A DNA stretch of 64,000 nt. Source: Desulfobacterium sp. (GTDB lineage Bacteria > Desulfobacterota > Desulfobacteria > Desulfobacterales > Desulfobacteraceae). The stretch is from the NCBI GenBank assembly GCA_016342325.1, contig JAEINR010000013.1:37572-101571 (forward strand), read 5' to 3'. This document shows positions 8,851 through 16,676 of the stretch, piece after piece; within the stretch, counting starts at the first letter, position 1; each line of letters starts with the position of its first letter. Position numbers and translations under genes: made by a program. Under the pieces are notes generated by a model that was not told the origin of the DNA, did no database searches, and saw only the letters and a list, made by a program, of their open reading frames with translations.

Positions 8851-9870
8851 CTAGCCGTTCTCCTGTGTGAAAGTGATCAATTGCTCAAGTTTGTCCATGG
8901 CCCTGCCCGAATCAATGGTTGCTTCCGCCATGGCGATCCCCTGGGCAAGATCATCGACTCCATCGGCCGCCACCAGGGCCGCAGCAGAATTGATGAGAAC
9001 AATGTTGCGCCTGGCGCTCCTTTCTCCCTTGAGGATGGCCCGGGTGATCTTGGCGTTCTCTTTTGCGTCTCCTCCCTTGAGTTCCCTTGGATCGGCATAG
9101 TGGTCAAAGAACTTCAGGGGATCCAGGTCATAGGAGCGGATAATGCCGTTGGCAAGTTCGCTCACCCGGGTGGGGGCGCACACGGTGATCTCGTCCATTC
9201 CGTCGTGGCCGTGGACCACAAAGGCCCTGTGGGTGCCTAAAAGCTTGAGAACTTCAGCAAACATCTCAGTGAGCTTTGGATCAAACACCCCCAGGAGTTG
9301 ACATTTGGCTGCGGCCGGGTTGGTCAGGGGGCCGAGCATGTTGAAGATGCTGCGGATGCCCACCTCCCTTCTTGCGGTGGCCGCATGCTTCATGGCGCCG
9401 TGGAACCTTTGGGCAAAGAGAAATCCCAGGCCGATCTCGTTCACGGCCTCTTCAACGATTTCAGGGTCGAGGTCGATGACCACCCCCAGGGCCTCCAGCA
9501 GATCGGCGCTGCCGCACTGGCTCGAGATGCTCCGGTTGCCGTGCTTGGCAACGGTGATTCCGCAGCCTGCCACCACAAAGGCCGTGGTGGTGGAGATGTT
9601 AAAGGATCCCGAGGCATCCCCGCCGGTGCCGCAGGTGTCAACGCATTTTTTTTCCATGGTCTGTATTCTGGCCGCCTTTCTCCGCATGGCCCGGGCAGCC
9701 CCGAAAAGCTCTTCTGCTGTCTCTCCCTTGGCAGCCAGGGCGGCCATGAAGGCGCCGATCTGGGCATTGGTGATGGTGCCTGAAAAGATGGCGGATATCA
9801 TGGCTGCCATGGTGTCGGCGGAGAGATCTTTTCCCTGTATGATGGTTGTGAGGTTTTGGGTGAAGTCCAT
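8851..9870 (-). CDS. trpD: Anthranilate phosphoribosyltransferase
   Basis: Transfers phosphoribose from PRPP to anthranilate. Protein of 339 residues, normal for TrpD. It shows the PRPP/Mg site CGTGGDASGSFNIST, the KHGNRSISSQCGSADLLEALG block, FLFAQRFHGAMKHA, and FNMLGPLTNPA. ATG 9870 is favoured because AAAGGAGT lies at ideal distance; an ATG two codons earlier (9876) sits directly on the ribosome site. It is tightly spaced to trpG, whose stop lies in the same ribosome-site segment. Confidence 0.97.
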   Translation of the reverse strand: MDFTQNLTTIIQGKDLSADTMAAMISAIFSGTITNAQIGAFMAALAAKGETAEELFGAARAMRRKAARIQTMEKKCVDTCGTGGDASGSFNISTTTAFVVAGCGITVAKHGNRSISSQCGSADLLEALGVVIDLDPEIVEEAVNEIGLGFLFAQRFHGAMKHAATARREVGIRSIFNMLGPLTNPAAAKCQLLGVFDPKLTEMFAEVLKLLGTHRAFVVHGHDGMDEITVCAPTRVSELANGIIRSYDLDPLKFFDHYADPRELKGGDAKENAKITRAILKGERSARRNIVLINSAAALVAADGVDDLAQGIAMAEATIDSGRAMDKLEQLITFTQENG

Positions 9871-9872
9871 TG

Positions 9873-10442
9873 TCATACTCCTTTTATGAAATTTCGGATG
9901 AGCCGTTTGCCCACCGATGTCATGATGGATTCCGGGTGAAATTGAACGCCCTGGGTGGGGTGCTCCCTGTGGGCAAGTCCCATGATCTCGCCGTCTTCTG
10001 TTTCCGCCGTGACCTCAAGGCATGATGGCAGATCTGTTCCGGATACGGCCAGGGAGTGGTAGCGCATGGCGGCAAAGGGGTTTTTGATTCCCTTGAACAC
10101 ACCCTGGCCGTTTGCCGTGACCTGGGAGGTCTTGCCGTGCATGATCTGTTTTGCATGGACGATGGTGGCACCAAAGCAGGCGGCCAGGGTCTGGTGGCCG
10201 AGGCAGACGCCGAGGATGGGCAGTTTTCCTGAAAAATGGCGGATCACCCCAAGGCTGATGCCCGCATCCTCGGGCCGTCCCGGCCCAGGCGAGATGACGA
10301 TGGCATCAGGGGCCATGGCTTCAAGGGCTGCAACCGTGGTTTCATCGTTTCTGAACACCTCTACATCCGCACCTGCCTGGCGCAGGTAGTGGACAAGGTT
10401 GAAGGTGAACGAGTCGTAGTTGTCGATCATTGCCACTAGCAT
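9873..10442 (-). CDS. trpG: Anthranilate synthase component II (glutamine amidotransferase)
   Basis: Supplies ammonia to TrpE from glutamine. Protein of 189 residues; class I glutamine amidotransferase with ISPGPGRPEDAG, the nucleophile Cys80 in LGVCLGHQT, and the His-Glu pair in GVQFHPESIMT. It starts inside the end of trpE (seven-base overlap) with GGAGGTG upstream, so translation is coupled. The same amidotransferase may also serve as PabA, a common double use when only one copy exists; this is not testable here. Confidence 0.97.
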   Translation of the reverse strand: MLVAMIDNYDSFTFNLVHYLRQAGADVEVFRNDETTVAALEAMAPDAIVISPGPGRPEDAGISLGVIRHFSGKLPILGVCLGHQTLAACFGATIVHAKQIMHGKTSQVTANGQGVFKGIKNPFAAMRYHSLAVSGTDLPSCLEVTAETEDGEIMGLAHREHPTQGVQFHPESIMTSVGKRLIRNFIKGV

Positions 10443-11947
10443 GATTCACCTCCCCGGGTCTTTCCAAGGGCGAGTTCCATGGCCCGTTCAACGCTCTTTG
10501 CCTTGTTCCGACATTCCTCGAGCTCTTTTTGGGGATCGGAGTCGGCAACGATGCCGGCACCGGCCTGGACCGTCACCCGGTTGTTTTCCATGACAGCGGT
10601 CCGGATGGTGATGGCAAGGTCCATGTTGCCGGAAAACGAGATGTAGCCGGCAGCCCCGCCGTAGACCCCCCTGGGGCGATTTTCAAGTTCAGAGAGGATC
10701 TCCATGGCCCGGATCTTGGGCGCTCCTGACAGGGTGCCGGCCGGGAAGGTGGCCCTTAGAAGATCCCAGGCATCTATACCCTCCATAAGATCGCAGTTGA
10801 TGTTGGAGACAAGGTGCATCACATGGGAGTATCGCTCCACTTCCATCAGTTCGGTGACCTGGACGCTGCCCGTTTCGGCGACCCTGCCCAGATCGTTGCG
10901 TCCCAGATCCACCAGCATGAGGTGTTCGGCCCGCTCTTTTTCATCGTTTAAAAGCTCATCCGCAAGTCGTCTGTCCTCCTGTTCGTTGGTCCCCCTGGGC
11001 CGGGTGCCGGCAATGGGCCTTAAGGTGGCGCTTCCCCCCTCCAGGCGGACCATTGTCTCCGGGGAAGAGCCTGCCATGGCGAGCCCTTTAAAATTCATGA
11101 AAAACATGTAGGGCGACGGGTTGACATAGCGCTGGGCCCTGTAGAGGGTTACCGGATCCACCGGGGCGGTGCAGGTGAAGGGTTGGGAATAGACCGCCTG
11201 GATGATTTCCCCTTCAACGATCTTCTCCTTGATGGTGTTCACCCCGTTGATGTAGTTTTCGGAATCTGTTTCGGAGATGAAGCCGTACCCTGTTTCATCC
11301 TTCTCCAGGGGGGGCGCCTGGGGTGCCCCGGCAAAGGGTGTGTTGATCCGGGCCAGCAATGTTTCAAGGTCGGCCGCCGCATTCTCAAATGCTGCCCCGT
11401 TGTCGTCATTCTCCTCTAAATAGGCGATCTTCACTAACGTAAGGGTGTGCTTCATGGTGTCGAAGATGATCATGGCATCGGGGATGATGAAATGGGCATA
11501 GGGGCTCTCCTCCGGGAGATTCACGGGAATCTTTTCGAAAAAACCGACCATCTCATAGGTGATATAACCGGTGAGGCCGCTCCAGAACCGAGGTAGTTCC
11601 GCCATGTCACAGGGGGTGTAGTGATCTGTGATTTTCCTTAATACTGCCAGGGGATCGTTGTCGTGGGCAATGGTTTGGGTCCCACTTGTCGAAATGATCT
11701 CCACATGGTTTGAAAAAACGCGGATCTCGCTGTGGGCCCCGATGCCAAGAAAACTGTACCTGGCCCATCTTTCTCCGCCTTCCACGCTCTCCAGGAGAAA
11801 GAGGGGGGTGTCTTTCCGGTATAATTTTTCAAGGATGGAGACCGGGGTCTCCGTATCTGCAAGGATTTGGGTGCACAGGGGAACCACGTTGCCGGTGGCG
11901 GCAAGTTCCATGAATCGCTGTTTGTCCGGAAATTGGTTTAAAATCAT
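10436..11947 (-). CDS. trpE: Anthranilate synthase component I
   Basis: Converts chorismate to anthranilate with TrpG. Protein of 503 residues from ATG 11947, which follows AAAGGAACG; the frame stays open upstream without domain content. The feedback-inhibition motif LLES lies near residue 52 (PLFLLESVEGGERWARYSF). The catalytic domain carries IKEKIVEGEIIQAVYSQ, GSSPETMVRL, PIAGTRPRG, LVDLGRNDLGRVA, and GTLSGAPKIRAMEI. The LLES element implies Trp feedback control in addition to the attenuator upstream. Confidence 0.97.
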   Translation of the reverse strand: MILNQFPDKQRFMELAATGNVVPLCTQILADTETPVSILEKLYRKDTPLFLLESVEGGERWARYSFLGIGAHSEIRVFSNHVEIISTSGTQTIAHDNDPLAVLRKITDHYTPCDMAELPRFWSGLTGYITYEMVGFFEKIPVNLPEESPYAHFIIPDAMIIFDTMKHTLTLVKIAYLEENDDNGAAFENAAADLETLLARINTPFAGAPQAPPLEKDETGYGFISETDSENYINGVNTIKEKIVEGEIIQAVYSQPFTCTAPVDPVTLYRAQRYVNPSPYMFFMNFKGLAMAGSSPETMVRLEGGSATLRPIAGTRPRGTNEQEDRRLADELLNDEKERAEHLMLVDLGRNDLGRVAETGSVQVTELMEVERYSHVMHLVSNINCDLMEGIDAWDLLRATFPAGTLSGAPKIRAMEILSELENRPRGVYGGAAGYISFSGNMDLAITIRTAVMENNRVTVQAGAGIVADSDPQKELEECRNKAKSVERAMELALGKTRGGESC

Positions 11948-12003
11948 TGGTTTCGTTCCTTTATCGATTGGTTGATCAGCCCGGAGAACCTCTGGCGGCA
12001 ATG

Positions 12004-12041
12004 GAAAAAAAAAGACCGCGGAGCCCCTGGCAGCCGCGGTC
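12004..12041 (-). terminator. trp attenuator terminator
   Basis: On the minus strand GACCGCGG (12034-12041) pairs perfectly with CCGCGGTC (12014-12021) around a short loop and is followed by a run of T (12004-12013). It lies between the leader peptide and trpE, the classical position of an attenuator. Confidence 0.92.
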
Positions 12042-12140
12042 TATTATTTGATTCATCCTTAAATAACGATGGCTATCCAGCCCACGGCATGCCGAAAGTA
12101 AAGGTATGCCACCACCAGTAGCGGTTTTCATGGGCTGGGT
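12014..12140 (-). promoter_or_regulatory. trp attenuator RNA with competing hairpins
   Basis: Pairings visible on the minus strand: CCAGCCCA (12131-12138 region) with TGGGCTGG (12077-12084 region); GGCATACC with GGCATGCC around the Trp codons; and GGCATGCCG with CGGCTGCC of the terminator's left arm, allowing one bulge. The last would be the antiterminator. The pairings are mutually exclusive, as an attenuator requires. Confidence 0.7.
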
Positions 12141-12159
12141 GATGATCGTTGGTATTCAA
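12073..12159 (-). CDS. trpL: trp operon leader peptide with three consecutive Trp codons
   Basis: A 28-codon reading frame begins at TTG 12159 with AGAGGAAAA eight bases upstream and ends at TAG (12073-12075). Residues 13-18 are RYWWWH, encoded by three adjacent TGG codons (12109-12117), and a fourth Trp is at residue 26 (MPWAG). It lies 40 bases after a strong promoter and 32 bases before an intrinsic terminator. Ribosome stalling at the Trp codons when charged tRNA-Trp is scarce would favour an antiterminator and let RNA polymerase reach trpE. The layout is direct from sequence; the mechanism is the known one for trp attenuators. Confidence 0.9.
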   Translation of the reverse strand: MNTNDHHPAHENRYWWWHTFTFGMPWAG

Positions 12160-12205
12160 GGCGGTTTTCCTCTTGTAAAGGGGTTTTGTTTGTTCTTAAA
12201 CGCAG

Positions 12206-12233
12206 AGTATACCCAAAAAAAAAGGGGTGTCAA
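12206..12233 (-). promoter_or_regulatory. Promoter of the trp operon
   Basis: Minus strand TTGACA (12228-12233), 16-base spacer with a nine-base T run, then TATACT (12206-12211). Transcription would start near 12199, about 40 bases before the leader peptide. Confidence 0.75.
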
Positions 12234-12279
12234 GGCTTTTGTTTCTTTTTGTAGAAACAAATTCCGGTATTATTAGTGC

Positions 12280-12309
12280 TTGACAGGGGTACAAAAACTT
12301 TTCAATAAT
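12280..12309 (+). promoter_or_regulatory. Candidate promoter for the histidine kinase
   Basis: TTGACA (12280-12285), an 18-base spacer, then AATAAT (12304-12309), about 65 bases upstream of the kinase start. Confidence 0.35.
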
Positions 12310-12374
12310 AGCGAATCAGTGCCAGGGAGCTTAAGAATCATATTGAAACCCCCTTACAATAGAAGGTATAACCG

Positions 12375-14225
12375 TTGAATAACCAATTGGGGTCAGCAAC
12401 ATCCATTTCAAGAAATCTAAGCGTCAGCCTTGTATTGGTCCTGGTGGGGGTCATTGCCGCCACGGTTTTCATCCATTGCCTTGTCATCAGCCACAACGAA
12501 AAGAGGGAGCTCGGGGAAAAGGCGGACGAGCTCCTGGGTAATCTCCAGAAGAGCGTGGAGTTGCCCATCTGGAACTTTGACAGGGAGGCTCTGGAGAAAA
12601 TTGCCGGGGCTTATTTCCTATCCGATCCTGTGGCCGAACTCTTGATTACTGAAGGGGTGAGCCGGGAGATCATCATCCGGAGAACAGAGCCCGGCGACTT
12701 TAACACCATCGCACGGGAAGGGGATGTGCTCCACCAGGGAGAGGTGATCGCCCACATCAAGTTGGGGCTCACCAAAAAGTATTATAAAAAGAGGCTGGAA
12801 AACCTCATCTTCTCCTATGCCGTGACCGGGATCATCCTCATCGTCATGGTTGTCTTTGCCACGGGTTTTCTGTTGCGGGTCTTTCTCAAGAATCCCTTTA
12901 ATAATCTCATCCAGGGGCTCGAGAGAATCGCAGCCGGTGATTATTCCTACAAACTGACCCAGGTGAGGCAGAAGGAGTTCTCCCTTATCGTGGACCGGTT
13001 TGAAAACATGGCCGATACCCTCCAGACCCGGGAGCGCAGCCTCAACCGCGCTAAAAACTACATTTCCGACCTGTTCAACTCCATTGATTCCATCCTGGTG
13101 GGGGTGGATGCCCAGGGCAAGATTACCCACTGGAACAAGCGGGCCCAGGAGGTGGCTGGAAAGTCCATTGACCAAGCCCTGGGAAAACATTTCAACGAGA
13201 TGTTTCCATGGCTTGAAAACAAGGGCGAGATGATAGACCAGGCCCTTTCCCGGGGAACCCTGGAAAAGGATCCTAAGCTCCAGATTAACAGCGAATCCGG
13301 GGTTAGTTACGTCTCCATTGCCGTAGCCCCCCTCACATCCGAAGCCCAGCAGGGTGCTGTTGTCCGCATCGACGATGTCTCCGACCGGGTGCGCCTTGAG
13401 GAGATGATGATTCAGACCGAAAAGATGCTCTCCGTGGGCGGTCTTGCCGCTGGCATGGCCCACGAGATCAACAATCCTTTGGCCGGAATGCTCCAGAACT
13501 CCCAGGTCATCGAAAACAGGCTCTCGGTGGAGACCATGCCTGCAAACATCAAGGCTGCCCAGGAGTGGGGCATCACCATGGCGGCTCTCAAGGGGTATAT
13601 GACCACCCGGGGCGTGTTCGAGCTTTTGAGCTCGGTTCGCCAGGCAGGGGGCCGTGCTGCCAGGATCGTCGAAAACATGCTCTCCTTCAGCAGAAAAAGT
13701 AACTCCGGGTTTGTCGATTCTGACCTTCGAATTGTTGTGGATGATACCCTGGAGCTTGCAGCCAATGACTACGATTTGAAGAAAAAATATGATTTTAAGA
13801 GCATTGTCCTCAAAAAGGAGTACAGCCGCGACATGGTGAAAATCCCCTGCGATGTCACCAAAATCCAACAGGTGATCCTCAACATTCTGAAAAACGGTGC
13901 CCAGGCCATGGCTGAAAACAGGGATGAGTACAAAAAACCCTGCTTTGTCCTGCGCATCCACAAGGTCCGGGGGACCGGGATCATCGAGATTGAAGACAAC
14001 GGCCCCGGCATGGAAGAATCAACTCGGAAACGGGTGTTTGAACCCTTTTTTACCACCAAATCGGTGGGGGTCGGCACAGGGCTCGGCCTGTCTGTTTCCT
14101 ACTTTATCATCTCCGAAAACCACGGGGGAAGCCTTGCGGTGGAGTCATCTCCAGGGGAGGGGGCCAGGTTCATCATCCGCCTTCCAATGAGAACGACTGC
14201 CCAGCTTGACAGCAAAACCCCATGA
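12375..14225 (+). CDS. Membrane PAS sensor histidine kinase
   Basis: Sensor kinase of 616 residues. Transmembrane helix 1 (about 15-38) and helix 2 (about 140-165, VTGIILIVMVVFATGFLL) flank a periplasmic sensor of roughly 100 residues; then come a HAMP region, a PAS domain (SIDSILVGVDAQGKITHWN), the HisKA box GLAAGMAHEINNPLAGML with phospho-acceptor His near 361, and a HATPase with NILKNGAQAM, DNGPGM and TGLGLSVSY. Start is TTG 12375 with AGAAGG eight bases upstream. No response regulator lies next to it. Its last 20 bases overlap the radical SAM gene, so the two are probably one unit. The signal is unknown. Confidence 0.9.
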   Translation: MNNQLGSATSISRNLSVSLVLVLVGVIAATVFIHCLVISHNEKRELGEKADELLGNLQKSVELPIWNFDREALEKIAGAYFLSDPVAELLITEGVSREIIIRRTEPGDFNTIAREGDVLHQGEVIAHIKLGLTKKYYKKRLENLIFSYAVTGIILIVMVVFATGFLLRVFLKNPFNNLIQGLERIAAGDYSYKLTQVRQKEFSLIVDRFENMADTLQTRERSLNRAKNYISDLFNSIDSILVGVDAQGKITHWNKRAQEVAGKSIDQALGKHFNEMFPWLENKGEMIDQALSRGTLEKDPKLQINSESGVSYVSIAVAPLTSEAQQGAVVRIDDVSDRVRLEEMMIQTEKMLSVGGLAAGMAHEINNPLAGMLQNSQVIENRLSVETMPANIKAAQEWGITMAALKGYMTTRGVFELLSSVRQAGGRAARIVENMLSFSRKSNSGFVDSDLRIVVDDTLELAANDYDLKKKYDFKSIVLKKEYSRDMVKIPCDVTKIQQVILNILKNGAQAMAENRDEYKKPCFVLRIHKVRGTGIIEIEDNGPGMEESTRKRVFEPFFTTKSVGVGTGLGLSVSYFIISENHGGSLAVESSPGEGARFIIRLPMRTTAQLDSKTP

Positions 14226-15756
14226 TCCGCCCCTGGCACTGGAAACCTGTAATTTGATTCTGATTTATCCCCCCTGGGGAAAAGCGTGCGAACCCCCGGC
14301 CGGCGTGGCCCTTCTTGCGGGTGCGCTCAAACGGCATAACATTGCCTGTACCGTTATCGATGCCAATCTTGAGGCTCAGCTGTGGTTGGCCAAATCCAAC
14401 AAGCACCCCTCGGACAGATGGACGAAAAGGGCCGTGTCCCACTATGACCGTAACCTTAAGGATCTGAGGCGTCCCGATCTTTACGCCAACAGGGACCGTT
14501 ACCGCCAGCGGGTGATGGACGTCAACCGGGTGATCTCATCCCCCCTTGATCCACGGTTCAGGCTGACCCTTGCCGATTACGGGGATTCAATGCTTTCCCC
14601 GGTGAAGAGCCAGGATCTTCTCATTGCGGCTGAAACCTTTGCAGACAACCCCTTCTTCTCCTATTTTGAAGAACGGCTCGCCCCGAGGATCCAGGCGGCT
14701 GCCCCCTCTTCCATTGGGATTTCCCTGTGCTTTCTGAGCCAGGCCCTCACGGCCTTTGCCCTTGTGGGATGGATCCGGTCCCGATTCCCCGGCACCCGGA
14801 TCATCATGGGCGGAGGCCTTGTCTCCTCATGGATGAGCAGTCCCCTGTGGAATGATCCCTTCCAGGGGCTTGTGGATCTCATGGTTAAAGGCAACGGGGA
14901 GGGGGCGGTGCTGGAACTCTCCGGATCCCCTGCCGGCCACCGGGAGCGGTTTTGTCCGGATTACGATTTCTGCGATTGGGAGGGCTACCTGGCCCCCGGG
15001 CGCATCCTTCCGTTCAGGACCGCCACGGGCTGCTACTGGAGCAAGTGCCGGTTTTGCCCTGAAAAAGCCGAAGGGGGGCGCTATCAACCGGAAAAGAATC
15101 TGGATCTTCTGGCGGATCTTACCGCGCTCGCTGACCGATACCGGCCAGACCATGTGCACTTCCTGGACGACGCCCTGAGCCCCTCTTTCCTGAGGACCCT
15201 GGCAAAACAGGAACGGCTGTTTACCTGGTACGGCTTTGTCAGGTTCACCAAGGATCTCACCGACCCGGATTTCTGCCGTGCCCTCTACCGGTCCGGGTGC
15301 CGCATGCTCAAGCTGGGCCTTGAGTCCGGCGATCAAAAGGTCCTTGACCGGATGAACAAGGGAACCGACCTTGACACGGCGACCCAGGTGCTTTTTGCCT
15401 TGAAGCAGGCCAACATCGCCACCTATGTCTATGTCTTGTTCGGAACCAGTTTCGAGACAGAGGCAGGGGCGGAGAAGACCCTTTCATATGTCGCGGAACA
15501 CAGTGACAGGATCGGTTTCCTGAACACGGCGATTTTTAATCTTCCGCGCTTCAGCGAGGATGCGGCTCTCCTCGAGACCAATCACTTCTACGGGGGCGAC
15601 CTCTCCCTTTATCTCAGCTTCAAGCACCCCCAGGGCTGGGACCGGAAAAAAGTAAGGCTCTTCCTTGAGAAGCGCTTTAAGAAACACCCGGCCATTGCTC
15701 CGGTCCTGCGGCGGGATCCCCCGTTCTTCACCTCCAACCACGCCATGTTCATATAA
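14206..15756 (+). CDS. Radical SAM protein with B12-binding-like N-terminus, function unknown
   Basis: Protein of 516 residues. The N-terminal 200 residues resemble the B12-binding domain layout of class B radical SAM proteins (LILIYPPWG near the start, then IIMGGGLVSSW). The radical SAM cluster motif is GCYWSKCRFC (CX4CX2C rather than CX3CX2C), followed by HFLDDALSP, LGLESGDQKVLDRMNKG and YVYVLFGT. The B12-binding fingerprint DXHXXG is not seen, so cobalamin use is uncertain. TTG 14206 overlaps the kinase gene by 20 bases and its ribosome site is weak; a later TTG before LILIY is possible. Methyltransferase or other C-C chemistry cannot be told apart here. Confidence 0.78.
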   Translation: MTAKPHDPPLALETCNLILIYPPWGKACEPPAGVALLAGALKRHNIACTVIDANLEAQLWLAKSNKHPSDRWTKRAVSHYDRNLKDLRRPDLYANRDRYRQRVMDVNRVISSPLDPRFRLTLADYGDSMLSPVKSQDLLIAAETFADNPFFSYFEERLAPRIQAAAPSSIGISLCFLSQALTAFALVGWIRSRFPGTRIIMGGGLVSSWMSSPLWNDPFQGLVDLMVKGNGEGAVLELSGSPAGHRERFCPDYDFCDWEGYLAPGRILPFRTATGCYWSKCRFCPEKAEGGRYQPEKNLDLLADLTALADRYRPDHVHFLDDALSPSFLRTLAKQERLFTWYGFVRFTKDLTDPDFCRALYRSGCRMLKLGLESGDQKVLDRMNKGTDLDTATQVLFALKQANIATYVYVLFGTSFETEAGAEKTLSYVAEHSDRIGFLNTAIFNLPRFSEDAALLETNHFYGGDLSLYLSFKHPQGWDRKKVRLFLEKRFKKHPAIAPVLRRDPPFFTSNHAMFI

Positions 15757-15772
15757 TGGGGTCAACTTAATT

Positions 15773-15843
15773 GGGGTCAGGCTTAGCTTATTGTCGGTGT
15801 TTTCGTGTGGGAAGGATTTTTGCAATAAGCTAAGCCTGACCCC
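15773..15843. repeat. Solo REPIN (inverted REP pair)
   Basis: A 21-base REP unit (GGGGTCAGGCTTAGC... 15773-15793) and its exact reverse complement (15823-15843) are separated by 29 bases. The same unit flanks the RAYT gene at 41-42.6 kb, so this is a mobilised non-autonomous copy. A partial unit (GGGGTCAACTTA) starts just left, at 15758. The hairpin follows the radical SAM stop codon and could also shape the transcript's 3' end. Confidence 0.9.
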
Positions 15844-15949
15844 GGTTATCGCTGGCCTCGGTTGTCGCTGGTCGCGGTTGTTGAGTAAAAGAAATGTAAA
15901 AATTGGGGATTGTCTTTTTAAAATTTGGAGGCAAGGGTATAGTGGATTC

Positions 15950-16597
15950 ATGTTTATTCCAAGAGAACCCGTTAATGCAATCTCCCACATGGCAGGGGCT
16001 GTGGCCTCGGTGGCAGGCCTTACCCTGCTCATCGTTGTTGCTGCTTTAAAGGCCGGTGTGTGGCATATTGTTTCCTTTTCCATCTTTGGTTCAGCCCTTG
16101 TGATGATGTACACCTCAAGCGCTCTCTACCACGGCTTGCACCTCTCACCCAAAGGGCTTCTCAGAATGCGTCGCCTGGACCATATCATGATCTTCATGCT
16201 TATTGCAGGGACCTATACGCCCTTCTGCCTGGTCCCTTTAAGGGGCCCCTGGGGATGGAGCCTCTTTGTCACGGTCTGGGCCATGGCCCTTGCCGGTATC
16301 GTGCTCAAGCTCTTTTTCATGAACGTTCCCCGGTGGGTTTCCACCTTTATTTACCTTGCCATGGGCTGGGTCTGCGTGGGTGCTGTCTATCCCCTGGTTA
16401 CGACCCTTTCCACGGGGGGCATGGCCTGGCTTGGGGCAGGGGGGCTGTTCTACAGCGTGGGCGCCGTGATCTATGGGTTGAAACGGCCGGATCCATGGCC
16501 TGGCATCGTGGGATTCCACGGTATCTGGCACTGTTTTGTCATGGCAGGAAGCTTCTGCCACTTCTGGGTCGTGTTTCGCTACCTCCCCTATCTGTGA
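15950..16597 (+). CDS. Hemolysin III / PAQR-family membrane protein
   Basis: Integral membrane protein of 215 residues with seven predicted helices. Family motifs: EPVNAISHMAGAV at the N-terminus, SSALYH in helix 2-3, RLDHIMIFMLIAGTYTPF, and the C-terminal GFHGIWHCFVMAGSFCHF. The conserved Ser, Asp and His residues form a metal site in PAQR relatives. ATG 15950 begins the family homology; the frame is open leftwards through the REPIN without meaning. Function in bacteria is poorly known; haemolysis is mostly a historical label. Confidence 0.88.
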   Translation: MFIPREPVNAISHMAGAVASVAGLTLLIVVAALKAGVWHIVSFSIFGSALVMMYTSSALYHGLHLSPKGLLRMRRLDHIMIFMLIAGTYTPFCLVPLRGPWGWSLFVTVWAMALAGIVLKLFFMNVPRWVSTFIYLAMGWVCVGAVYPLVTTLSTGGMAWLGAGGLFYSVGAVIYGLKRPDPWPGIVGFHGIWHCFVMAGSFCHFWVVFRYLPYL

Positions 16598-16676
16598 ACC
16601 CCATCTGTTTCGCCATTGTTGCGACGGGCGCACTATTCTCTTGACACCGTGTTCGCCTCTGGTAATATTCTAAAAT

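Noticed and set aside
12618..13961. Long open frame (447 codons) antisense to the histidine kinase
   Set aside because: Mirror of a well-supported kinase gene; His/Pro/Gly-rich with no ribosome site or domain, as expected from codon bias.
15665..15949. N-terminal extension of the hemolysin-III-like protein
   Set aside because: The extension runs across the solo REPIN and the radical SAM gene's end in another frame; homology begins at ATG 15950.
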